Origin: Bacilli bacterium | Lineage (GTDB): Bacteria; Bacillota_I; Bacilli_A; ML615J-28; CAG-698 | DNA: 7,347 nucleotides | Assembly (NCBI GenBank): GCA_016282055.1 | Contig: JAEEJT010000114.1 | Coordinates: 1-7,347, forward strand | Direction: 5' to 3' | Shown here: one piece after another, positions 1 to 5,822 of the stretch | How the letters are laid out: the number at the start of each line of letters is the position of its first letter | Position numbering within the stretch: position 1 is the first letter of the stretch | Made by a program: the position numbers and the translations under genes | The notes under the pieces: generated by a model | Databases searched by the model: none | Told to the model about the DNA's origin: nothing | The model's input: only the letters and a program-made list of their open reading frames with translations

Positions 1-1
1 A

Positions 2-118
2 CTAAAAGAAAAAATTCCAAATTGGTTAGAAAGCTTTCCATTTTATAATGATAAATTATTGAAGAAAGATTTGGAAAAAAAAGAAAATAACTTAATTATA
101 ATTAAAAATGAAATATGA
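2..118 (+). pseudogene. Tail of a gene entering from the left; probable N-terminal part of a broken PD-(D/E)XK nuclease gene
   Basis: The frame is open from the left edge and ends at TGA 116-118. The readable 38 residues begin LKEKIPNWLESFPFYNDKLL and continue as a charged Lys/Glu-rich helix ending KNEI. An 'IPxWLxxFPF' segment followed by a coiled coil is what I remember lying ahead of the nuclease domain in a family whose C-terminal half matches the next frame (108-443). The end overlaps that frame by 11 nt in a different phase, with nothing resembling an intact gene end. I infer that the two are pieces of one gene, and that an out-of-frame deletion removed the end of the coiled coil and the start of the nuclease fold (roughly 70 residues, estimated from memory). 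The alternative is simply the true C-terminus of an unrelated upstream gene. It is the only frame here that ends in TGA, which also sets it apart from the intact genes. Confidence 0.5.
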
Positions 119-443
119 GATAAAAGGAATAAGTACAAACGTCAAAAAAAATAATATTTCACAATTGGATGATCATTATTGTAATTATATTGATAATAAT
201 AACTTGAGCCCTGATCAGATAAATAAAGTTAAACAATTACTTATAATTAATCATCAACGACAGGTCAAGTTGGAAGAACGTCAACCTGTTTCTAAAGATG
301 TTATTGATAAAGCAAAAAATAATTGTTCACTTATTATTGAGACAAAAACATTATTAAAAATTTATGAATTATATCTTCAAAACAAAATAACTTCAGATGA
401 TATTTTCAATATGTTTTTAAAAGACGGATTATTAGAATTTTAA
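108..443 (+). CDS. C-terminal half of a PD-(D/E)XK-type nuclease domain protein, probably a remnant
   Basis: The 111-residue product starts with MKYEIKGIS. The Glu-Ile-Lys at residues 4-6 fits the (D/E)xK half of a PD-(D/E)XK nuclease active site. It is followed by the family pattern I recall: NISQLDDHY (residues 17-25), then QLLIINHQR (43-51), then a conserved E-R-x-P-V stretch (about 57-61), and near the end LIIETKTLLKIYE (75-87). These resemble the second half of restriction-endonuclease-like domains found as uncharacterised proteins in defence regions. The expected upstream catalytic Asp and the first strands are absent, since the frame opens only two codons before ATG (TAA at 99-101). 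There is no Shine-Dalgarno sequence ahead of the ATG, and the start lies inside the preceding frame. I therefore judge it a fragment rather than a complete small gene, although translation from ATG 108 cannot be excluded. It stops with TAA, 35 nt before the helicase gene. Confidence 0.6.
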   Translation: MKYEIKGISTNVKKNNISQLDDHYCNYIDNNNLSPDQINKVKQLLIINHQRQVKLEERQPVSKDVIDKAKNNCSLIIETKTLLKIYELYLQNKITSDDIFNMFLKDGLLEF

Positions 444-478
444 TAGTTTTCATAAATTTTAGAGGATCGTCAATTTAT

Positions 479-2176
479 ATGATTAATAATAAATTTATAA
501 CTAATTATAGTGAATATACATTTTTAGATTCTATAAAAAATTCATTAGAAAGATGTAAATCTTTCTCTTTTACTGTAAGTTTTATAAAAAAGGCAGGATT
601 AGTATTATTAGAAAAAGTGATTCAAGAAGCATTAGAACGAGGTGTAAAAGGTAGAATAATAACTTCAACATATCAAAATTTCACAGATATTGCTTCTTTA
701 AGAACTTTTATGAATTGGATGAATACATATCCTAATTTTGAATGTCATATTGATTTTAATTGTTTTGGTGATAATGGATTTCATTCTAAAGGATATTTAT
801 TTGAATATGATGAATCTTATGAATTTATTGTTGGTTCAACAAATATAACTAGATTTGCATTATTAAAAAATATTGAATGGAATGTATCTTTAGAATCTAA
901 AGATGATTTTGAATCTAATATTGAAGCTAAAAAAGAATTTGATGAATTATGGAATAGAACTTATAAATTATCTAATGAAATTATTAAGAAATATAAAATG
1001 CAATTAGATTATGCTATTGATAAATGGGATATGGATTATTTTGATCCTGTTTCATCTAAAGTAAAACCTAATGCAATGCAAAGAAAAGCCTTAAAAGAAA
1101 TACAAAGATATAGAGATATGGGAGTTACTAAATCATTAGTAGTTTCTGCTACTGGATCTGGTAAGACTTATCTTGCTGCGTTTGATGCTCGTAATTATGA
1201 TGCCAAAAGAGTTTTATTTGTTGTACATAGAGATAAGATTTTAAATGATGCTAAAGAAACTTTTATGAAAGTTTTTGGTGCTGAAAGATCATATGGATTA
1301 TATGTTGGTAAACATAAAGACATTGATGCTGATTTCATATTTGCATCTAATGTGATGTTATCAATGCATTTAAATGATTTTACTTGTGATGAATTTGATT
1401 ATATTGTAATGGATGAATGTCATCATGTTGCAGCGGAAACTTATAAAAAAATAATGAAATATTTTAAACCTGGATTTATATTAGGTTTAACTGCAACTCC
1501 TGAAAGAATGGATAATGAAGATGTATTTGGTATGTTTGATAAGAATGTGCCATATGAATTGAGACTAAGAGATGCTATTATTAATGATTTGGTAGTTCCT
1601 TTTCATTATTATGGTATTAGAGATCAATTAGTAAATTATGCTAGTAATATTGATGCTTTAAATATAGCTAAAGAAATTGGAAAAGTAGAGAATGTAGAAT
1701 TTATTGCTAAAGAAATAGATAAGCATAAATCAAATGGTAAATTAAAAGCTATTGCTTTCTGTACTAGTATTTCGCATGCAATTCTTATGGCTGAAGCGTT
1801 AGTAGATCAAGGATTTGATACAGTTGCTTTAACTGGGAAAAATGATTTAGGACAAAGAATTAAAGCATTTAATGATTTACAAGATGATAATAATCCATTA
1901 GAGATTATTTGTACTGTAGATATATTGAATGAGGGTGTAGATATACCTCAAGTTAATATGGTTTTATTCTTAAGACCTACAGAATCATCAACGATATTTT
2001 TACAACAATTAGGTAGAGGATTACGTAAATACGAAGGAAAACAGTATGTAACTGTGCTTGATTTTATTGGTAATAATTATAATAGATCTATTCAAATTGC
2101 GATGGCATTAAAAAAGAAAACTTTAATAAAAAATCATTTTTACAGAAAGATTATGAAAACTTTAAATCATTTTTAA
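479..2176 (+). CDS. PLD-like nuclease/SF2 DEAD-DEAH helicase, N-terminal and motor part of a split DUF3427-family helicase gene
   Basis: The 565 residues begin with a phospholipase-D-like nuclease domain (about 1-160) bearing the HxK motif H102-S-K104 and the trailing G119-S-T-N122. An SF2 helicase follows: ATGSGKT Walker A at 224-230, DECH box at 312-315, LTATPER at 338-343, NEGVDIP at 484-490, and arginine-finger motif QQLGRGLRK at 509-517. These proteins act on DNA in the cytoplasm and are usually single chains of about 950 residues ending in DUF3427. Here the family sequence stops at IAMAL (540-544). The last 19 residues after K546 (KTLIKNHFYRKIMKTLNHF) are out-of-frame sequence, because the proper continuation (NFNKKSFLQKDY...) lies in the -1 frame. 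The break falls on the slippery heptamer at 2110-2116. A -1 shift there would give an 880-residue protein with the frame ending at 3120. The start at 479 has a modest AGGA at 463-466, 12 nt away, and the N-terminus matches the family start. The family is often found in defence regions, which suggests but does not prove an antiviral or restriction role. Confidence 0.9.
   Translation: MINNKFITNYSEYTFLDSIKNSLERCKSFSFTVSFIKKAGLVLLEKVIQEALERGVKGRIITSTYQNFTDIASLRTFMNWMNTYPNFECHIDFNCFGDNGFHSKGYLFEYDESYEFIVGSTNITRFALLKNIEWNVSLESKDDFESNIEAKKEFDELWNRTYKLSNEIIKKYKMQLDYAIDKWDMDYFDPVSSKVKPNAMQRKALKEIQRYRDMGVTKSLVVSATGSGKTYLAAFDARNYDAKRVLFVVHRDKILNDAKETFMKVFGAERSYGLYVGKHKDIDADFIFASNVMLSMHLNDFTCDEFDYIVMDECHHVAAETYKKIMKYFKPGFILGLTATPERMDNEDVFGMFDKNVPYELRLRDAIINDLVVPFHYYGIRDQLVNYASNIDALNIAKEIGKVENVEFIAKEIDKHKSNGKLKAIAFCTSISHAILMAEALVDQGFDTVALTGKNDLGQRIKAFNDLQDDNNPLEIICTVDILNEGVDIPQVNMVLFLRPTESSTIFLQQLGRGLRKYEGKQYVTVLDFIGNNYNRSIQIAMALKKKTLIKNHFYRKIMKTLNHF
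2110..2116 (+). promoter_or_regulatory. Candidate -1 programmed frameshift site (A AAA AAG)
   Basis: Zero-frame codons read TTA AAA AAG, so the heptamer A AAA AAG is in exact X XXY YYZ register for tandem tRNA slippage, the same heptamer used by E. coli dnaX. After a -1 slip the next codon is GAA at 2116, and reading continues in the frame that encodes the helicase C-terminal region up to the stop at 3118-3120. Without a slip, translation ends at 2174-2176, 19 codons later. I see no strong upstream Shine-Dalgarno stimulator and no GC-rich downstream stem, so efficiency may be low. In an A-rich genome such heptamers occur by chance, but the coincidence with the required shift direction and place is notable. 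Confidence 0.45.
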
Positions 2177-2184
2177 AGAAAGAT
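2116..2184 (+). repeat. Imperfect tandem direct repeat at the frame junction (2116-2151 and 2155-2184)
   Basis: Both units start GAAAACTTTAA, contain ATCATTTTT and end GAAAGAT. The first is 36 nt and the second 30 nt, differing mainly by a 6-nt insertion. In the -1 frame they encode ENFNKKSFLQKD and ENFKSFLKKD. The duplication therefore exists at the protein level too and may be an old feature of the family. It lies immediately downstream of the slippery heptamer and of the apparent deletion junction, and such repeats could promote replication slippage. Confidence 0.6.
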
Positions 2185-2199
2185 ACATATCCAACTCAT

Positions 2200-3120
2200 A
2201 TGGATTATTTAAATAATGATTGTGCTCCAGATTTAATGAGGTTTATGAAAACATCAATGAATAATGGTAATGGAAGTTATTATAACTTTCTTTCTAAAAT
2301 TGGAGAAAAATCATTACCAATTTTTACCAAAGAACAAATTGATTTTGCCGATTCTATATCTGGATTATTACCAATTGTTAGAGGAGATGAGTATTTAATA
2401 TTAAAGCAAATGTTAAATGAAGGTAATTATAAGAAAGAAGATATACTTTCTTATAATTCTAAAGTAAATAATGATTCATTTAATAATGCATTAATACATT
2501 TAAATTCTTTAGGGTTAATAAAAGATAATAAACTTAAAGTTATTATGACAGAAAAATTATCAGATTTTATATGTGATATCTTAGATTATGGTTTAAATAG
2601 ATATGAAATTGAATTTGGTGAGTTTGATGGTTTATTTAAATTATATGGTAATTATTACTCTGAACAAATTCAAACAGTAAAACTAAGGAGTTTTTCTCCT
2701 TATATGCGAGGAACTGAATTTGATACAAAGAACCATGAAACTTACTGTTATGTTACTTTAAATAAAGATGTTGAAAAAAGTGAAAGACTAAATTATAAAG
2801 ATAAATTCTTATCACCTAGTATTTTTCAATGGGAAAGTGTTAAGGATACAACTCCTACTAAAGGAGATGGACCTAAGTTACTTGCAACAAGAACAGTACA
2901 TTTATTTATAAGAAAGATGAAAAAAGAAGATGGTATTATTATGCCTTTTACATATTTTGGTACTGGTAAGTTTATAAATCAAAGATTATCATATACAACA
3001 GAAATAGTTGATGGAGTTAAAGAACAATATCCAACATTAATGTTTGATATCAAACTTGATAATAAAGTCCCAGAAGAATATTGGTTTGATTTTGAAATAC
3101 CAGAAGAAGGAGAAAACTAA
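2200..3120 (+). CDS. C-terminal (DUF3427-like) part of the split PLD/helicase gene
   Basis: The 306 residues from ATG 2200 match the C-terminal portion of the same helicase family: MDYLNNDCAPDLMRF at the start, a winged-helix-like middle (about 75-115), then the DUF3427-type region with SFSPYMRGTEFD (165-175), DKFLSPSIFQWES (201-213), VHLFIRKM (233-240) and PFTYFGTGKF (249-258), ending VPEEYWFDFEIPEE. ATG 2200 has no Shine-Dalgarno sequence, and its Met corresponds to an internal residue of the family (PTHMDYL). The same frame is open from 2086 and encodes recognisable family sequence from about 2116 (NFNKKSFLQKDYENFKSFLKKDTYP). It is therefore not an independent gene but the tail of the 479 gene, reachable by a -1 shift at 2110-2116. 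If no shift occurs it is probably silent or only weakly reinitiated. The stop TAA (3118-3120) overlaps the Nudix start. Confidence 0.85.
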   Translation: MDYLNNDCAPDLMRFMKTSMNNGNGSYYNFLSKIGEKSLPIFTKEQIDFADSISGLLPIVRGDEYLILKQMLNEGNYKKEDILSYNSKVNNDSFNNALIHLNSLGLIKDNKLKVIMTEKLSDFICDILDYGLNRYEIEFGEFDGLFKLYGNYYSEQIQTVKLRSFSPYMRGTEFDTKNHETYCYVTLNKDVEKSERLNYKDKFLSPSIFQWESVKDTTPTKGDGPKLLATRTVHLFIRKMKKEDGIIMPFTYFGTGKFINQRLSYTTEIVDGVKEQYPTLMFDIKLDNKVPEEYWFDFEIPEEGEN

Positions 3121-3524
3121 TGAAACACGTTGAAGTAGTTTGTGCTATTATTCGTAATGGTAAAGGTGAGATATTTTGTTGCAAAAGAGGACCTGGTAGA
3201 TCACTTGAAGGTTATTGGGAGTTTCCTGGTGGAAAAGTAGAAGAACATGAAACTCATGAAGAAACTATCGTAAGAGAAATAAAAGAAGAACTCTTATCTG
3301 ATATTGAACCTATTAAATATATTGGCGTTTCAAATTATGAATATAAAGATTTAGATAAACCTTTTTCTATTACAATGTATGCTTATGAATGTAAGTTAGT
3401 TAAAGGTGAATTAAGGCTTACGGAACATACTGAGAAGAAATGGGTTAAGGAGAATAATTTAGGTTCAATTAATTTCGCTCCTGCTGATAAACCTATTATT
3501 GATTTATTGAATAATTTAAATTAG
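3120..3524 (+). CDS. MutT-like Nudix hydrolase
   Basis: This is a 134-residue Nudix protein of the typical MutT/(d)NTP pyrophosphohydrolase size. It would hydrolyse a nucleoside triphosphate or related compound to monophosphate and pyrophosphate using Mg2+. The Nudix box is at residues 38-59: G38, E44, then R52-E53-I-K-E56-E57. The usual Gly after the EE pair is Leu59, a tolerated but non-consensus change. WEFPGGKVEE (33-42) is typical of the 8-oxo-dGTPase/CTP-pyrophosphatase branch, but substrate cannot be assigned. The start codon overlaps the upstream TAA (TAATG), and an AAGGAG at 3107-3112 with 7-nt spacing sits inside the end of the helicase gene. The two are therefore one transcription unit, with likely coupled translation. 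Pairing with a nuclease-helicase suggests either processing of released or modified nucleotides or a signalling role; this is inference. The stop is TAG. Confidence 0.92.
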   Translation: MKHVEVVCAIIRNGKGEIFCCKRGPGRSLEGYWEFPGGKVEEHETHEETIVREIKEELLSDIEPIKYIGVSNYEYKDLDKPFSITMYAYECKLVKGELRLTEHTEKKWVKENNLGSINFAPADKPIIDLLNNLN

Positions 3525-3545
3525 TATTTAATAAGATTAGTTAGT

Positions 3546-3551
3546 TATAAT
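3546..3551 (+). promoter_or_regulatory. Possible -10 box ahead of the DUF2971 gene
   Basis: An exact TATAAT lies in the 70-nt gap after the Nudix stop, about 44 nt before the DUF2971 start codon. No good -35 hexamer is present at 16-18 nt (only AGTATT-like sequence), so the call rests on the -10 alone in very AT-rich DNA. Confidence 0.25.
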
Positions 3552-3594
3552 TTTTTAATTAATTAAGAATTTTGTTGTCTGAGGATTTATTATT

Positions 3595-5088
3595 ATGACA
3601 GAAAAAATATATAAGTATACTTCTCTAAAAAGCGGTTTTGCTATATTAAAAAACAGATCATTGATTTTAAATAATCCAGCTAACTTTAATGATCCTTTTG
3701 ATTGTATATTAATTCAAGAAAAAAATGATGATGATAAATGTTTAAAACTTATGAAAGATTTTTCCTTAATGAAAATATTATTTAAATATTCAGAAGACAA
3801 AACTAAAAAAGGATTATTCAAGGGTGACTACAAAGAGTTTACTAATTGTTTAAGAAAAGAAATACAAGCGTATAAGTTATTATTGGAAAATCATCAATAT
3901 TATGAAGGAACTCCTTTATTTTCTGATATTTATGATTATATTTCAGAAAATAATTTTGAATTAAAAAAGAGACAAAATATTTTAATTTCTAAATGGAAAG
4001 ATCTATTAAAAAAATCATATGATGATATTAAAAGTTATGCTCGAATCAGTTGTTTTAGTAAAAGAAATAATTCTATTTTAATGTGGTCACATTATGCTGA
4101 TTCACATCGTGGTGTTTGCTTTGAATATGATAGACCTAATTTAGAAGAATTTAGAGATGTAAATTATCAAAATAAATTGCCAGAGTTTAAAATATATAAA
4201 ATACTTACTCACTTGATGGCATTAGATTTATTAGAAAAAAAAGATAATAAACAATATAATAAAGATGATTGTATTGATATTTTAAATTCTTTTTTTATAA
4301 AATCAATAGAATGGAGTTATGAAGAAGAGGTTAGGTGTTTATTTTCGACTAAAGAGATTAAAGATCCCATTGAATATGATTCTAAGGGAAATCTGGTTAT
4401 AAAAATGGAATTACCTACTGCAATATATATTGGAAGTAGAGCGTTAGGGAACGATTTAGATCGATTATTAATTTTAGCCGAGAATTTACATATACCTGTT
4501 TATTTCATGAAGCAGGCAGAAGATAGATTTGAAATTGTAATTGACGAAGGAAAAAAACCGCCTGAGAATCTTAAGATTGAAAAAAATAATATTACACTTT
4601 TGAGGTTGATAGACGAAATTAATATTTGTATTAATAATGGTGCATACTTGTCTGCATTTTTTGTATCATTAGTTATACCAGTAATATGTTCTAAGGTTGA
4701 GAGCATAAATGGAACCGATAAAGACAAATACATATATTGGTGTAATACATTTTGCGATTGTTGTCAAAAAGATCCTAATGGAATGTCATATTTAAGTGGT
4801 GAAGTCTGTTGGAATTTGAAAAATAAAATATATACTGAATGTAATACTAATGTATATGGACAATATGATGATTTTATATTAAACAATTTAATTTTGGTTT
4901 TCCAAGAAAGAAAAAAATTAGATTTATATAATGATATATGTTCTAAAGATTGTATAAAACAAAATATTTTAAGATTTTGCACTTCTATAATTGAGCAAGC
5001 TAAGAGATGTTATAAAAAGCATAAGATAAAAATCGAAAGATTAGAACAAATAAAAATTGAAGATTTAGAAGATTATTTTAGATGCTAA
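3595..5088 (+). CDS. DUF2971 domain protein with a C-terminal HEPN-like domain
   Basis: The 497-residue protein starts with YKYTSLKSGFAILKNRSLIL and FNDPFDC (31-37). It continues with RISCFSKRNNSILMWSHYADSHRGVCFEYD (150-179) and WSYEEEVRCLF (240-250), then IYIGSRA (277-283). These are the hallmark segments of DUF2971, a family of unknown biochemistry often seen in defence-related loci. DUF2971 proteins are commonly about 250-330 residues, so residues about 332-497 are an extra domain. It contains GAYLSAFFVSLVIPVIC (349-365), KYIYWCNTFC (378-387) and YLSGEVCWNLKNKIYTE (399-415). This pattern recalls a small helical family with an 'LSGEDCYALRCxLLHEG' signature whose R-x4-H resembles the HEPN RNase motif. 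Here the equivalents are K409 and T414, so the motif is lost. No membrane segment or signal peptide is evident. The start is supported by GAGGA at 3581-3585, 9 nt upstream. It probably follows the Nudix gene in the same island, perhaps with its own promoter. Confidence 0.85.
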   Translation: MTEKIYKYTSLKSGFAILKNRSLILNNPANFNDPFDCILIQEKNDDDKCLKLMKDFSLMKILFKYSEDKTKKGLFKGDYKEFTNCLRKEIQAYKLLLENHQYYEGTPLFSDIYDYISENNFELKKRQNILISKWKDLLKKSYDDIKSYARISCFSKRNNSILMWSHYADSHRGVCFEYDRPNLEEFRDVNYQNKLPEFKIYKILTHLMALDLLEKKDNKQYNKDDCIDILNSFFIKSIEWSYEEEVRCLFSTKEIKDPIEYDSKGNLVIKMELPTAIYIGSRALGNDLDRLLILAENLHIPVYFMKQAEDRFEIVIDEGKKPPENLKIEKNNITLLRLIDEINICINNGAYLSAFFVSLVIPVICSKVESINGTDKDKYIYWCNTFCDCCQKDPNGMSYLSGEVCWNLKNKIYTECNTNVYGQYDDFILNNLILVFQERKKLDLYNDICSKDCIKQNILRFCTSIIEQAKRCYKKHKIKIERLEQIKIEDLEDYFRC

Positions 5089-5169
5089 AACTATTAAAAT
5101 TTATCTGAAATTATTCATTTAATCTGATATAGTTATGTAAAGATTAAAAATTTATATTGTAGAAAAACA

Positions 5170-5595
5170 ATGAAAAGAAAACATAATTTTAATGGTACAA
5201 TTATTATAACTGATCCTGGTTATATTGTTATTGATGTGGATGCTTGGGAAAAATCTGAATATGGTGAAAGATTAGATAAAATTTGATTTGATGATTTCTT
5301 TACTATTGAGTTTGAAGAAGATTGTCCAATAGTAATTGATGATAAAGGAAATAAACTTGGAACATTTTGCTCTGATAGTTGTGTAGTAACTATTACTTAT
5401 TTAGATAGTGTACTTAAACATAATCCAAATTTTTTAGAAGAACAAAAAGATTATCTTGATTCATTTATAATAATTAAAGACTTTAATGGTGAGATTAGTT
5501 ATAAAGTTGTTAAAGAAGAAGAATATATTTCAACAACATATATAATTGGTAAAGGAAATATTAATTTTAAAACAATATATGAAGATGAAGAATAA
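5170..5595 (+). pseudogene. Small conserved protein of unknown function, interrupted by one TGA
   Basis: Reading from ATG 5170 to TAA 5593-5595 gives 141 codon positions with a single in-frame TGA at codon 39 (5284-5286). Both sides fit one family that I recognise by pattern but cannot name. On the left is ITDPGYIVIDVDAWEKSEYG (compare 'TDPCYV...DDW'). On the right are LGTFCSDSCVV (about residues 64-74), LDSVLKHNP (79-87), IIKDFNGEI (101-109) and IIGKGNINF (123-131). At the TGA the family pattern 'L-G-F/I-T' predicts Gly, so a GGA to TGA change is likely. No start codon follows the TGA, so the 102 downstream codons cannot be expressed alone. The ATG has no clear Shine-Dalgarno sequence. The frame after the TGA is fully open, which means either very recent inactivation, readthrough, or a sequence error. 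It is closed by a strong terminator that shares its stop codon. Confidence 0.75.
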
Positions 5596-5632
5596 ACCTA
5601 TTGATTATATCAATAGGTTTATATTTTATTTA
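5593..5632 (+). terminator. Intrinsic terminator overlapping the stop codon of the 5170 gene
   Basis: TAAACCTATTGA (5593-5604) and TCAATAGGTTTA (5610-5621) are perfect reverse complements: a 12-bp stem with a 5-nt TTATA loop. The stem is followed by TATTTTATTTAT. The left arm begins with the stop codon TAA itself. The T-rich tail is interrupted by A but typical for such AT-rich genomes. It separates the upstream island from the SPFH operon. Confidence 0.85.
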
Positions 5633-5656
5633 TAATTAATAAAAGAGTCAAAATTA

Positions 5657-5685
5657 TTGATTTTATATATTTTATATAATATAAT
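5657..5685 (+). promoter_or_regulatory. Sigma-A-type promoter for the SPFH operon
   Basis: TTGATT (-35) at 5657-5662 and a perfect TATAAT (-10) at 5680-5685 are separated by exactly 17 nt. Transcription would begin near 5692, giving a leader of about 26 nt before the ATG at 5718 and about 130 nt before the internal ATG at 5823. It lies directly after the upstream terminator. Confidence 0.7.
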
Positions 5686-5705
5686 TATTAAGTAATGATA
5701 TTTAT

Positions 5706-5711
5706 AAGGAG
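5706..5711 (+). promoter_or_regulatory. Strong ribosome binding site leading to ATG-TGA
   Basis: AAGGAG is followed by a 6-nt spacer and ATG at 5718-5720. It is one of the two best-matching RBSs in the window, and it identifies 5718 as the original start of the SPFH gene, yet the very next codon is TGA (5721-5723). A ribosome starting here would stop after one residue. Confidence 0.8.
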
Positions 5712-5717
5712 AATAAT

Positions 5718-5822
5718 ATGTGATTATTTAGTAAAAAACAAATTTTATAAGTTATTGAATGGGAAGATAATACAAAGGATACTATAGTTTATAGATATCC
5801 ACTAAATGATAGAGATGAGATT
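5718..5822 (+). pseudogene. Disrupted N-terminal segment of the SPFH gene (TGA at codon 2, TAA at codon 11)
   Basis: These 35 codons are in frame with the 5823 gene and encode its missing N-terminus: M-stop-LFSKKQIL-stop-VIEWEDNTKDTIVYRYP. The family start is typically 'MG(L/I)F.KKQ...VIEW', so codon 2 was probably Gly (GGA) and codon 11 a variable residue such as Gln or Glu. The segment is otherwise well conserved, implying recent loss or unusual decoding. No alternative ATG, GTG or TTG occurs in frame between the TAA and 5823. Confidence 0.7.

Noticed and set aside
2117..2190. A stimulatory hairpin downstream of the slippery heptamer
   Set aside because: Only very short A-T pairings such as AAAAATCATTTTT can be drawn; nothing stable enough to claim by eye.
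2200..3120. An independent gene starting at 2200
   Set aside because: There is no Shine-Dalgarno sequence, the Met is an internal family residue, and recognisable family sequence extends upstream of it in the same frame to about 2116.
3120..3524. Link between the MutT-like gene and the apparent G-to-T nonsense changes
   Set aside because: Loss of MutT activity mainly yields A:T to C:G changes, the Nudix gene here looks intact, and three sites are too few for a mutational signature.
3550..3575. Terminator between the Nudix and DUF2971 genes
   Set aside because: The only symmetry is the AT-only palindrome around TTAATTAATTAA, without a GC-containing stem.
4500..4982. Open frames on the minus strand (about 4500-4733 and 4764-4982)
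   Set aside because: They lie entirely inside the well-supported DUF2971 gene, have no recognisable domains or ribosome binding sites, and read as low-complexity hydrophobic sequence complementary to it.
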